Below, one piece after another: positions 1-8,517 of a stretch of DNA of 64,000 nucleotides (position 1 is its first letter; every line of letters starts with the position of its first letter). The notes beneath the pieces were generated by a model. That model searched no databases. It was not told the origin of the DNA and was given only the letters and a program-made list of their open reading frames with translations. The stretch is from contig NZ_JARRAH010000002.1 in assembly GCF_030553305.1 (NCBI RefSeq), forward strand, positions 124,001 to 188,000, read 5' to 3'. Made by a program: the position numbers and the translations under genes. The DNA is from Halomarina ordinaria. Its GTDB lineage: Archaea; Halobacteriota; Halobacteria; Halobacteriales; Haloarculaceae.

Positions 1-289
1 ATTACTTCATCACTCACTCGGGAGTCTGGTCAGCGCCGCCGCTCATTATCGAGGCAGTCGGCGCGCTGCTGGTCGGTCAGCCGATCCCAGTCGCCTTCTT
101 CAGCAGCGTGAGCAAGTCGTCGTCGGTCACCATCGACGAGTGGTCGTACCCGCCGGTTGCCTCAATCAGAGACCCATCTCAGAGCAGCGTATGCATCGAG
201 AGTCCTAGTCGCAACTTGTGACGAACACCAGAGGGTGACTGCAAGCATATGCGTCAGGTGGATCACGAAATCAAACGGGGTCGAGTCCC
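1..289. other. No supported gene (window edge)
   Basis: No reading frame here has recognisable family features. A short minus-strand frame ending near position 38 is rich in Asp, Arg and Gln but is too short to judge. Confidence 0.3.
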
Positions 290-547
290 TCAACCAGATG
301 GCCGACTCCTCTCAGCGTAGGAGTCACCCCCGGAGTACTCCACCGGACTGACTGTTTCGCCATCGCGGCGAACTCGCTCGAACTTGGCCAGATACGTGAC
401 CCGATTGCAAACCTCGTCGGTACCCAGCTCCAATTCGGCGACTAGTTCGTCGATGGTCACCGCCTTATCGAGTGTCTGGAGCACTTCGAGCCCACGATAG
501 TATCGTGTCGTCAGCTCCTGGACGCGGTCCTCGATCAGCGTGGACAA
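290..547 (-). CDS. Small winged-helix-like DNA-binding protein
   Basis: An 85-residue protein whose residues about 18-60 read as a helix-turn-helix: a helix, a segment with ELVAELELGTDEVCNRV, then YLAKFERVRRDGE, which resembles the wing of MarR/ArsR-like haloarchaeal regulators. The start is TTG at 547; a TATATA stretch lies at 583-588, so an upstream non-ATG start remains possible. It faces away from the gene at 704. Function unknown; the DNA-binding reading is an inference from pattern only. Confidence 0.5.
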   Translation of the reverse strand: MSTLIEDRVQELTTRYYRGLEVLQTLDKAVTIDELVAELELGTDEVCNRVTYLAKFERVRRDGETVSPVEYSGGDSYAERSRPSG

Positions 548-646
548 CCAAGGCTTCGTTCGCGAGATTAGTACGAAACTTGTATATAGAAAAGAATCGA
601 GCAGGATTACAATCAGTGGAACACTGACGGGAGACCTGGCGCTATC

Positions 647-687
647 TTAACCAACAAAACTATGTTTTTGGCGTCCTCGTTGGTTAA
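647..687. promoter_or_regulatory. Inverted TTAACCAAC / GTTGGTTAA pair, possible operator
   Basis: TTAACCAAC at 647-655 and its exact reverse complement at 679-687 are separated by 23 nt and lie 17 nt before the ATG at 704. A third copy sits inside a near-perfect palindrome at 1148-1162. The arrangement suggests a binding site for a dimeric protein controlling the 704 gene. Confidence 0.45.
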
Positions 688-703
688 CACGGGTTGAGTC
701 AAG

Positions 704-1042
704 ATGTCCTACGAACCACCAACGTCACCAGCGGACCTCCCGACCGACATCATCGACACACTTGACGACTACTCACCCGAACTCCTGCGTCATGTCGCCA
801 CCTACGCTAATGAACTCACAGAATATCGTGAGCGAGAGGCACGACTAGCGGAACGCGAAGAAAACGAGAAAGTCGAAGAGCGCCCAGAGAACCTTCCGGA
901 TGACGTCCCATCGAAGGCGACGATTACGGTGAAAGAAATCAACGACAATCGCTACTACTACTGGCAGTGGAGAGATCGCGAGAAAATAAAATCGAAGTAC
1001 ATGGGGCCAGTCGATTCGGGTAATTCGTCCTCGTTTAGGTAG
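704..1042 (+). CDS. Haloarchaeal hypothetical protein, coiled-coil and basic C-terminus
   Basis: A 112-residue protein. Residues 1-40 are acidic (PADLPTDIIDTLDDYSPELL), residues about 40-60 are a charged helix rich in Glu and Arg, and residues 70-105 contain KATITVKEINDNRYYYW and a basic stretch, resembling short haloarchaeal proteins with a beta-hairpin that reads a dsDNA or RNA partner. The family has no established function that I can name. The ATG is preceded by paired TTAACCAAC sites, and the downstream flank is an origin-like region, so a role tied to replicon maintenance is possible but unproven. Confidence 0.55.
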   Translation: MSYEPPTSPADLPTDIIDTLDDYSPELLRHVATYANELTEYREREARLAEREENEKVEERPENLPDDVPSKATITVKEINDNRYYYWQWRDREKIKSKYMGPVDSGNSSSFR

Positions 1043-1062
1043 GTGGGACTGAAAGACGGTCG

Positions 1063-1309
1063 TTTTACTGGAAATAGCGGTGTAGTGGCTGGTAATATTG
1101 GTCTCGGTGGTTCGTCGATCTCGAGCGGGAATCGGTTCTCCTCACGATTGGTTATTAACCAACGGGGAACTGATTCCACGTCGCGTAGGTTAACTTACCC
1201 CGTATGTCTGACAAGTGTCAGACCCCACTATTTCCGCTAATACACTTATATGATGAAAGTTGACGGTTACACCTACTCACTCTCCCCCCCACTATTTCCA
1301 GTAAAACCA
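1063..1309. other. Origin-like region with three ORB-type repeats
   Basis: Three copies of an element with core GGAAATAG followed by a G-rich tail: plus strand at 1063-1088 (TTTTACTGGAAATAGCGG), minus strand at 1221-1240 and minus strand at 1282-1309 (TTTTACTGGAAATAGTGG, then a run of G). Copies 1 and 3 share an uninterrupted TTTTACTGGAAATAG. Two palindromes lie between them: TTGGTTA-T-TAACCAA at 1148-1162 and GTCTGACA-AG-TGTCAGAC at 1206-1223. AT-rich DNA follows at 1375-1460. Haloarchaeal origin recognition boxes are inverted repeats with a G-string next to an AT-rich unwinding region and an orc1/cdc6 gene; here a truncated orc1/cdc6 begins at about 1470. Confidence 0.55.
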
Positions 1310-1469
1310 GGGACGAAGGCCTCCCGGACTCTGTTGTTGCTTCCTTTCACCAAAATTCATTCCCGAAAGCAACAGCACTATAGCTCTCCTACGGGCTAAC
1401 TCAATTGCTATCGTTATAAACTTTCCTCTAGTTTAGAGTTCTTTTCTCGCTAGGTGGTTATCTCTCGTA

Positions 1470-1907
1470 GTGCTTTTTACGACCGACCACGTCGAACGCG
1501 CTCAAGAGAAGCTTGAGGCACAGCAGAGCATGGACATCATGCGGGACCTCACCGAACACGAACAACACACACTCTATGCGCTTACCACGCTCGCTGCCGA
1601 GGACGCTACCCCTGCCCGGTCGCGGATCGTTTATCAACGCTACAAGGAACTCTGTGAATTCCAGGGTCGGGAGCCCCGTACAGCCCGCCGGATGCGCAGC
1701 TTTCTCTCCGACTTCGAGATTCTCAATCAAACGCTCTCGTACATGGAACACCGCGGTCAAGCCGGTGGAACGTACCGCGAACATGAACTCAATCGCGACA
1801 TCGCGACTGTCGTCGACGCCCTACAGACGATTATCAGCGAATACGGTGCTCATCGGAGTATTATCGAGTACCTCCCTGACTCTGGTGAAGAGTTCGCTGC
1901 GATGTAG
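1470..1907 (+). pseudogene. Orc1/Cdc6 C-terminal fragment
   Basis: The 145 residues match the C-terminal lid and winged-helix domain of haloarchaeal Orc1/Cdc6 initiators: DHVERAQEKLE, then LTEHEQHTLYAL, TPARSRIVYQRY and a C-terminal REHELN wing. The whole N-terminal AAA+ ATPase domain (about 260 residues, Walker A and B) is missing. The first possible start is a GTG at 1470 with no convincing promoter. It sits next to origin-box-like repeats, so this looks like the remains of an origin plus initiator unit. A stand-alone winged-helix protein that still binds the boxes cannot be excluded. Confidence 0.75.
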
Positions 1908-2186
1908 CGCAGAGGTACGTCTTATTCGTCACCATAATCGCCGAGTTCTTCGCATGTTATTCCGACCGATTTCTGTAGTCGCTCGTTGAATCATCTTCGA
2001 ACTCTGTGTGGAGGGATTCATCGTACATCCGCAGAGTATGACCATAACGGTGAGGTCATCGCCGTCGTACCGGACGTCACCTGCGTCTTCGAGCCAGGCG
2101 ACTGTCTGACTGGCTCGTACGGTGTGTGGAGGTGCGTGCGACGCGACGGATGGAGTTGCCTCTCTCGATAGTGAGTGTGGTCTGAG

Positions 2187-2646
2187 CCGTCGTGTCGTTG
2201 AGCACTTCGTAGGCGTCGTCCCCGAACGAGTCGTAGCGATCGCCGGTACCATAGACGAAGTTGAACCAGAAGCGAACGATGTGGTCGCGGATGCGGTATC
2301 GACTCCGCTTGGTCCGTTCTTTCCGCTCGGTGATCGGGACGGCTTGCTCGACGAGCCGCAACCGCGCGAGTCGGTTGAGGTACTTCGAGAGCTGGTCGTA
2401 CGCGATGCCGGTCGTTCCGGCGATCTCGTTCCGGCTCGTGCTTCCTCCGGCGATTGCCTCGAGGATCGAGAAGTACCGCGTCGGTTCTCTGAGTTCCATC
2501 CGGAGGACGTAGTCGGGTTCGTTGCGGAGTGTGCCGTGTCGTGAGAGGATCGTCCGCTGGATGTTCTCACCGAGCGTTCGGTCCGGGTCGACCTCCTCGA
2601 GGTAGTACGGGGGGTGACGAAGGCGGTTCTGGAGACCGACGACCAT
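2187..2646 (-). pseudogene. DUF234-type archaeal ATPase fragment
   Basis: The segment matches the middle to C-terminal part of archaeal AAA ATPases with a DUF234 domain: EPTRYFSILEAIAGG, a winged helix (TSRNEIAGTTGIAYDQLSKYL), RLRLVEQAVPIT and RYRIRDHIVRFWF. These proteins are normally about 450 residues; the P-loop N-terminus is absent, and the match stops near 2187 although the frame runs on to 2077. Both ends are therefore lost. Confidence 0.7.
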
Positions 2647-2849
2647 ACCGCCGTGCTACCACTGAGAGTGGTGCCGACCACCGTCGCAAGCAACGCGAGG
2701 ACGCCAACACTACCACCGAGGAGCCCCCCGAAGAAGCCTGCTGCGTCCAGGTCTGCCGAGCGTGTCGCTTCGCTGCCGTCGGCAATGAGCGCGCCGACGA
2801 TGACGAACACATCGCCGATAGTCGCCTCCGAAGTGGACAGCCAATTCAC
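2637..2849 (-). pseudogene. Fragment of an unidentified membrane protein
   Basis: Starting from a GTG at 2849 the frame gives about 70 credible residues with two hydrophobic stretches (GDVFVIVGALIADG and LLGGSVGVLALLATVVGTT). After about 2637 the frame becomes Ser/Arg-rich antisense noise over the ATPase fragment. It lies 34 nt downstream of the ABC permease and could be the start of a third operon gene cut by the event that placed the ATPase fragment here. No family recognised. Confidence 0.35.
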
Positions 2850-2883
2850 GACGACTACGTGGGGGGTGAGGCGACCGCTCCGA

Positions 2884-3723
2884 TTACCGCTCTTTGCGGT
2901 ACATGTGAAGCGACAACGGTGCGAACACCGCGACGAGCAGCGCGGAGGCGACGAGCACCCACAGCACGTCCACAGGAGTGACGCTGCCGTGCATGAGACC
3001 CCGAGAGGCGTCGACGAGGTGCGTGACGGGATTCACACTGACGACAGTCTGGAGCCACCCCGGCATCGTCTTCGGATCCACGAAGATGTTGCTCACGAAC
3101 GTGATCGGAAAGAGCAGGAGGAAGCTCATCGCCATGACCGATTCGGGGGTGTCGACGAGTAGCCCGACGACGATCCAGATCCACGAGAGGCTGAACGCGA
3201 AGACGAGCACGAGTGCGAGCGCGGCGAACAGTCCCACGACTCCGGCTTCGGGGCGGAAGCCGAGGACGATACCGAGCCCGACGACCATCAGCGCCGCCAC
3301 CGAGTAGCGGAGCACGTCGCCGAGGAGCGCCCCGACCAGCGGCGCGGGCTGCCAGATAGGCAGCGACTGGAAGCGGTCAAACAACCCCTCGTCGATGTCC
3401 GTGTTGAGGCCGACGCCCGTGTAAACGGTGATGAAAACGATGGCTTGCACGAGGATGCCCGGAAGCAAGAACTGGATGTACTGCTGGGGGGAGCCAGCGA
3501 GCGCGCCGCCGAACAGAAACGTGAACAGGAGCGTACTCATGAGCGGAAACGCCGTGACGTCGATGAGCTGGAACGGCACGTGTTTGATCTTCAAGAGTGC
3601 CCGCCATCCGAGCGTGAGCGAGGCAGCGACCGGTCCGGAAGGGGGTGGCCGCTCAACCCGCGAGAGCACGTCGCCGAGTTCGTTCTCCACGACGGCGCTC
3701 GATGACGCGGTCTCGTTGTTCAT
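2884..3723 (-). CDS. ABC-2 type exporter permease (DrrB-like)
   Basis: The membrane half of a two-component ABC exporter of the DrrA/DrrB type (drug, antibiotic or lipid efflux). The 279 residues hold a polar N-terminus of about 45 residues followed by six hydrophobic segments; the loop [17 protein letters not shown] before the last helix is characteristic of ABC-2 permeases. The ATG overlaps the stop codon of the upstream ATPase by 4 nt, so the two are translationally coupled. The substrate cannot be deduced. Confidence 0.88.
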   Translation of the reverse strand: MNNETASSSAVVENELGDVLSRVERPPPSGPVAASLTLGWRALLKIKHVPFQLIDVTAFPLMSTLLFTFLFGGALAGSPQQYIQFLLPGILVQAIVFITVYTGVGLNTDIDEGLFDRFQSLPIWQPAPLVGALLGDVLRYSVAALMVVGLGIVLGFRPEAGVVGLFAALALVLVFAFSLSWIWIVVGLLVDTPESVMAMSFLLLFPITFVSNIFVDPKTMPGWLQTVVSVNPVTHLVDASRGLMHGSVTPVDVLWVLVASALLVAVFAPLSLHMYRKER

Positions 3724-4835
3724 GTGGTCACCTCCTCGGTCGTGTCGTCCGTCGGTTGGCCTGTGAGCGCGAGGAACACCTCGTCGAGACTCGCCTGACC
3801 GAGCGCGAACTCAGTGACCTCGACGTCAACGGCCGAGAGCGCCGTCAACACCGACGTCGCCTCCTCGTCGTGCGGGATGCTCACAGCGAGGGTGCCTCGG
3901 TCGGGTCCATGCTCGACAGCCCCACGGGTGACGTCCTGTACGAGGGCTTCCGCCTCCGCTTGACGACCCGGGTCTCGGAGTCGAACGTGGAGGGTACTGG
4001 TACCGACGGCAGCCTTCAGTTCTTGGCTCGTCCCCTCCGCGATGACCTGCCCGTCGTCGATAACGGCGAGTCGGTCGGCGAGGCGGTCGGCCTCGTCGAG
4101 ATACTGCGTGGTGAGGAGAACGGTGGTCCCCTCGGCAGCGATTGCCCGGATGATCGCCCAGACCCGATTCCGACTGCGTGGGTCGAGGCCCGTCGTCGGC
4201 TCGTCGAGGAACAGCACGTCAGGCGTGACGACCAGGCTCGCGGCGATATCGAGGCGTCGCCGCATGCCGCCAGAGTACGTTCGTACCTGGCGCGTGGCGG
4301 CGTCTTCGAGGCCGAACGCCGACAGCAACTCGTCGGCGCGTCTCCGTGCACCGCGCCAGGAGAACCCGAGCAAACGCCCCATCAGAACGAGGTTCTCATG
4401 GCCAGTGAGATCCTCGTCGACCGAGGCATACTGTCCCGTGAGACTCACCCGTGCGCGAACGTCGGCCGCGTCCCGGACGACGTCGTGCCCGAGTACGGTC
4501 GCGGTGCCGGCGTCCGGTCGAAGCAGCGTCGCGAGTATCCGGATCGTCGTGGTCTTCCCGGCACCGTTGGGCCCCAGGAGCCTGTAGACCGAACCACGGG
4601 GGATTCGTAGGTCGACACCGTCGACCGCAACCGTGTCTCCGAACGACTTCGCGAGCCCCTCGGTTTCGATGGCGAACGCCGGTCGGTCGCTGGACGCCGA
4701 CTCTCCGAGCGTCCGACTATGGGCGGCAGCGGGCGGCGACAAATCGTCTCCGTCCACCTCGACAGACGTCACGTCTGTATGCTCCGACGAGTTCGCGAGG
4801 TTCGCAGCGTTTCCTGGCCGGTGTCGTCCGTTCAT
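3720..4835 (-). CDS. ABC exporter ATPase (DrrA-like)
   Basis: The nucleotide-binding subunit, with Walker [11 protein letters not shown] (about residue 90), signature [12 protein letters not shown], Walker [14 protein letters not shown] and the H-loop region [13 protein letters not shown]. The C-terminal 90 residues form the DrrA-type extension ending near [13 protein letters not shown]. At 371 residues it is longer than usual because of a 45-residue polar N-terminal extension; a downstream start is possible but no better ATG stands out. First gene of a two-gene unit with the permease at 2884. Confidence 0.9.
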   Translation of the reverse strand: MNGRHRPGNAANLANSSEHTDVTSVEVDGDDLSPPAAAHSRTLGESASSDRPAFAIETEGLAKSFGDTVAVDGVDLRIPRGSVYRLLGPNGAGKTTTIRILATLLRPDAGTATVLGHDVVRDAADVRARVSLTGQYASVDEDLTGHENLVLMGRLLGFSWRGARRRADELLSAFGLEDAATRQVRTYSGGMRRRLDIAASLVVTPDVLFLDEPTTGLDPRSRNRVWAIIRAIAAEGTTVLLTTQYLDEADRLADRLAVIDDGQVIAEGTSQELKAAVGTSTLHVRLRDPGRQAEAEALVQDVTRGAVEHGPDRGTLAVSIPHDEEATSVLTALSAVDVEVTEFALGQASLDEVFLALTGQPTDDTTEEVTT

Positions 4836-5064
4836 TTACCTGCCTCTCTTGACTCATCTACGTCTGTGTGGTCTCTCATAACTCTCCACCTCCGTACCAC
4901 TCTCACGCCTCGTGAGGGCTTAGCACTGAGCTATGGGTGGAGTGAAAGTGATCCGTCGATAGCTCTCGACACCACGGGTCTCTGAATCGACCGCTTTGGC
5001 ACCGACGATCCCTACATAGAGTTGCGACTGGAATTGATTGCAGTGGCCGCTCAATGTTCGATTC

Positions 5065-5445
5065 TTACGTCTCGTGATCGACGATCGAGCGGAAACCGCC
5101 GTAGGCCATGCGCCCCGTGTCGAACGGTATCTCTTCCTCGAAGTTTTCCGGATCCATCGCGGGATCGTCCATCACCTTCGCGTTCACCTCGTCGCGGTGT
5201 TCCCGCGATTCGAACACGATGAACGAGAACACGACCGTCTCGTCGTCCCCGGCTTCGGCGAGCTGTGGGAAGGTCCGCATCGGCATGTCCCCCATGTCAG
5301 GGTCCACGTCGTCTCCGATGCCTTCGAAGTATTCGAGCGCGCCGTGCTCGATCCAGAGTTCGCCGCCCTCGGCCGCCATCTCGCGGTACGCATCCACCTG
5401 ATCGTTCGGAACCGGAATCACGAATCCATCGACGTATCGTCCCAT
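5065..5445 (-). CDS. DUF1428 family protein
   Basis: A complete 126-residue protein of the DUF1428 (YbaA-like) family, which has a ferredoxin-like dimeric alpha-beta barrel fold. Typical features are the N-terminal YVDGFVIPVP, the segment VVFSFIVFESREHRDEVN and the C-terminal PFDTGRMAYGGF. The biochemical role of the family is not established. It is monocistronic, with divergent or degraded DNA on both sides. Confidence 0.85.
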   Translation of the reverse strand: MGRYVDGFVIPVPNDQVDAYREMAAEGGELWIEHGALEYFEGIGDDVDPDMGDMPMRTFPQLAEAGDDETVVFSFIVFESREHRDEVNAKVMDDPAMDPENFEEEIPFDTGRMAYGGFRSIVDHET

Positions 5446-5699
5446 GGCGGAGAGAGGTAGAACGTCGAAGAAGATAATCTAGCAGTTGACACGAACACGG
5501 GGTAGTCAGCCGCTGAGAGAGGACCAATGCGTTACCTTCCAGCTACGTATAGTGATATACTCGTGGCACGCGTCGCTCACTCGTTCGAGAGACCCAGTGC
5601 GTGTCTCTATTGCCCATGCGGTCGACGAAAACGAGCACACGCAGCCAGTAAACGACCTGTCCACCGGAGAATTCTCCATACAACAGATTGTGTCGCCGG

Positions 5700-5819
5700 T
5701 TACAGCGTGACTTCTTCTCCGTCCTCGGGCACGACAACGTCCTGCGTTCTCGACCGCAGTTCGTCACGTGAGAGCAAGCAATGGTTGATCGCCTCCATGT
5801 GAACGACAGCAACACACGT
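5700..5819 (-). pseudogene. C-terminal tail of an MBL-fold metallohydrolase
   Basis: The last 40 codons of a minus-strand gene read VAVVHMEAINHCLLSRDEL and end with VPEDGEEVTL before TAA at 5700-5702. This matches the C-terminus of UlaG-like metallo-beta-lactamase-fold hydrolases (HMEAxNHCLL). The upstream four fifths of the gene are gone. The 5446-5699 stretch holds nothing recognisable. Confidence 0.45.
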
Positions 5820-5871
5820 GGCCAGCGAGATATAGATAGCGAATACCCACTTCACCTATCTAAAATTCCCG

Positions 5872-6133
5872 CTACTCCGGCTCAAGATAGGTGATTGCGA
5901 GTTTCATTATGCAAATTTGGTCGATGACCAGGGCTTCGAACAGGTGGACGAGCGGGTCGACGAAGAGATAGTCGTCGAGGAGACTCTCGAGATACGGCCG
6001 TCGGTCGAACAGGAGATCCAGGCGAAGGTGGGCGCGAACCATCCGGACAGGATGGTCGTCGCCGGCGAGGAGCGGGTCTACGGCGTGCCCCTCGAACAGG
6101 AAGAGTGCATTCGCGTGAGAGAGGAAGAGTTAG
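5872..6133 (-). other. Unidentified open stretch, possible gene remnant
   Basis: A minus-strand frame reads FLFEGHAVDPLLAGDDHP and continues to a TAG at 5872-5874 with a hydrophobic, Asp/Leu-rich composition, but begins after a stop. The opposite strand over the same bases is also open and Glu-rich (5917-6279). I cannot tell which, if either, was coding. Nothing else is seen up to the BKACE stop at 6321. Confidence 0.2.
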
Positions 6134-6320
6134 CATACATCAGTGCGCAGGCGACGTTCGGTACCCAAGAAGGGAGGCCAAGCGGACCCACGCGGTGGTC
6201 GAAGAGACGTGCGGACGGTGTGATGAGCGAGCAGTCGACCCCAAAGAGGAGCTGTCGAGAGCGGACCTTGGCGAGGTGAGGTGCTCTCGCGAGCGAGACC
6301 CTCCTAGCTCTGTAACCCGT

Positions 6321-7187
6321 TCAGGAGAGTTCGGTGCGAACGTCATTTGCGGTTGCGAGGGTACCGCCGCAGTCTTCGATCTGCTCGCACGCCCTCTCAA
6401 CTAGCTCGACGTTCGTGTGTGCGGATTCGAGGGGTGCGTCCTCCAGACCAACTCGTACGTGCCCCCCACGACGAACGGCTTCTGGGATGAGCGGAGAGAT
6501 ATCGACACCCAACCCCGACACCATCCACGGCGCAGTGGTGGTTTCTGTCTCCAAAAGTGTCAGGCAACTGTCCAATGCATACGGTTCCGGCGGATAGCCG
6601 AACGTATACTTCTCTGAAAACATGAAGCGATAGATCGGCTGATTGAGGGTTGGATACTGCCGGTGTAGTGCGGCCCCTAGTCGGATGAACCCCGGTTCGT
6701 AGATGGCGTAGGCTGGTGTCGCCCCATGGGTAGTTGAGACAGACAGCCCGGCACGAATGTGGGCTTCTGGATTCCGGTAGACGAACCCGGTCATCCCCTG
6801 CTCGATATCATCGTACGTGCTGAAGTTGACACTCCCCGGGTCGACGACTGCCCATTCGAGCAGCTCAGCGTCGCCAAGTGCGTCTTGGTGAGCGACCCGT
6901 TCGTCGGGCGTGATCCCGTCGACACCTGGTTTCCCGAGTAAGGGGATGCTCGGGTACACGATTGCATCAACCTGATTTTGAATGCCTTCGATGATGTCCG
7001 CGTAAATGGCAGCATCGTGGTGCTCGGTGCCGTCGTCGTCGTAGGCGTGCAGATGGATGATTGCAGCGCCGGCTTCCGCACACGCGATTCCCTGCTTGAT
7101 GCAGTCGTCGACGCTGATCGGGCTGTTCGGTTGGTGATCGGTTCCCCACGGTCCGTTAAGTGCGGCTTCGAGCCAGACGGTCGTCAT
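6321..7187 (-). CDS. BKACE family beta-keto acid cleavage enzyme (DUF849), paralog 1
   Basis: BKACE enzymes cleave a beta-keto acid with acetyl-CoA to give acetoacetate and a new CoA ester; the founding member is Kce of lysine fermentation. The 288-residue protein shows the zinc-binding HLH near residue 45 (AAIIHLHAYDD), a TIM-barrel core and GGHVRVGLED near the C-terminus, where Glu completes the metal site and Asp is catalytic. It lies 81 nt downstream of a crotonase on the same strand, so the two probably share a pathway. A second, diverged copy is at 46771. Substrate specificity in this family depends on pocket residues and cannot be assigned here. Confidence 0.88.
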   Translation of the reverse strand: MTTVWLEAALNGPWGTDHQPNSPISVDDCIKQGIACAEAGAAIIHLHAYDDDGTEHHDAAIYADIIEGIQNQVDAIVYPSIPLLGKPGVDGITPDERVAHQDALGDAELLEWAVVDPGSVNFSTYDDIEQGMTGFVYRNPEAHIRAGLSVSTTHGATPAYAIYEPGFIRLGAALHRQYPTLNQPIYRFMFSEKYTFGYPPEPYALDSCLTLLETETTTAPWMVSGLGVDISPLIPEAVRRGGHVRVGLEDAPLESAHTNVELVERACEQIEDCGGTLATANDVRTELS

Positions 7188-7268
7188 GGTTCTTTGAGTG
7201 TGGTGAGGGGTCTGTGTGGTCAGAAAGGCGGTGTACTTGGTGGGTCGCCATCCGAGGCGGTTGCGGTG

Positions 7269-8081
7269 TTACCGCCCGCTGGGGAAGTCTGGTTCTCGTC
7301 CTTCGATGACGGCATCGATACCTTCGTGGAAGTCGGCGGTTCCAGAGACGACTTCGTGAGCGACCCCGTACCCCCACGTCAGGTTCATATCGTGTTGGAC
7401 GTACTGGTTGAGGGTTTTTTTGGTGTACCGGACGGCGTTCTGCGCTGACGAAGCCAACGTATCCACGAGCTCATCGACCTCCTCATCGAGTTCCTCTTCG
7501 GGCACGACGCGGTTGATGAGGCCGATCTCGACGGCTTCCTCCGCAGGGATGGGCTTGCCCGTGAGGAGGTACTCTTTGGCGCGAGTGAGCCCGATCCGTC
7601 GCGGCCACATCACACAGCCACCGTCGCCAGCTGGCACGCCGAATCCCGAGACGTGCGGGTCACTGAACGAGGCGCCGTCACCAGCGATGATGAGGTCGCA
7701 CGTGAGGGCGATAGAAGCGCCGAGGCTGTGTGCGCCTTGGCCGTTGACTTTGGCGATGATGGGTTGTTCGACATTGAGCATGCTCTCGAGAATTTCCTCG
7801 GCCTCCCGCATGGTGTTATCACGCCAGTAGTCGAGATCTTTCATCATCTTGAGGTACTCGGGGTCGTATTCAGTCGGCCCCATGAACGATTCACCTTTGC
7901 CAGTCACGACAACGACGCGGGTGTCGGCATCGTAGGCGGCTCGGAACGCGTCCCCGAATCCCTTGTGGACGGCTTCGTTGAGGTCTCCGATTTCGATGAG
8001 GAATACATCGTCCTGAACGGTCGCGTCGAGTTCGTCGACATCCTCTAATACCATGTCCCTCACTGTCTCAGTAGAGGACAT
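7269..8081 (-). CDS. Crotonase-fold (enoyl-CoA hydratase/isomerase family) protein lacking both Glu catalytic residues
   Basis: A 270-residue crotonase-superfamily protein with the CoA-binding oxyanion segment NGQGAHSLGASIALTCD and the helix pattern through LTGKPIPAEEAVEIGLINRVV. In classical hydratases the two catalytic glutamates lie in GGGCEL and QPE; here the aligned positions are Ser (LGASI) and His (SDPHV), so simple syn-hydration is unlikely. Related DPHV...GDGG variants are common and poorly characterised. The gene starts at ATG 8081 with AT-rich DNA just upstream and is followed by the BKACE gene. It may be an isomerase, hydrolase or C-C lyase. Confidence 0.85.
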   Translation of the reverse strand: MSSTETVRDMVLEDVDELDATVQDDVFLIEIGDLNEAVHKGFGDAFRAAYDADTRVVVVTGKGESFMGPTEYDPEYLKMMKDLDYWRDNTMREAEEILESMLNVEQPIIAKVNGQGAHSLGASIALTCDLIIAGDGASFSDPHVSGFGVPAGDGGCVMWPRRIGLTRAKEYLLTGKPIPAEEAVEIGLINRVVPEEELDEEVDELVDTLASSAQNAVRYTKKTLNQYVQHDMNLTWGYGVAHEVVSGTADFHEGIDAVIEGREPDFPSGR

Positions 8082-8325
8082 AATATTAACTATTATTTAT
8101 GATATAGTGTCGCTTCCGATAATATTGCGTACATACGTGTGTTTGCCGTGTGGGATACGAACCGCTGTGGCTTGGGTCTCCTCTGGAGTCTTGCGTTCCA
8201 TCCTCGATGACGAACAACCGTCTTCAATATCCCCGCTTTGCTCCCCTTCAACCGTACCGCGCGGTAGTGTTTCTCGCCCCCAGAGGAATGCGGGGTGTTC
8301 TACAGCGTGCCTCGCGAGACCAGTT

Positions 8326-8517
8326 ATGTCGATTCGAGACATCTACGCGACGAGCTTCGACGAGCAGCGAGCAATCGACCACACTAGCGGGGCGTGCGAG
8401 GAGTATCGCCGTCGCGTCGAGAACCCGAAAGCCGACCGCACCGTTCGAAAGTACCTCCAGAAACTCGCTCGCTACAGCCTCGTTCGCATCGAGGGGGCGA
8501 GTCGCGACCGACACTAG
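8326..8517 (+). pseudogene. Winged-helix fragment, Orc1/Cdc6-like
   Basis: From ATG 8326, 63 residues include ACEEYRRRVENPKADRTVRKYLQKLARYSLVRIEG, the pattern of the C-terminal winged helix of some Orc1/Cdc6 proteins. The remainder of such a protein is absent on both sides. It could equally be a free-standing small regulator. I hold the Orc assignment loosely. Confidence 0.35.

Noticed and set aside
5917..6279. A Glu-rich 120-codon plus-strand frame
   Set aside because: No family features, no promoter, and the opposite strand is equally open; not called as a gene.
7269..8081. Standard enoyl-CoA hydratase
   Set aside because: Both catalytic Glu positions are substituted, so only the superfamily is assigned.
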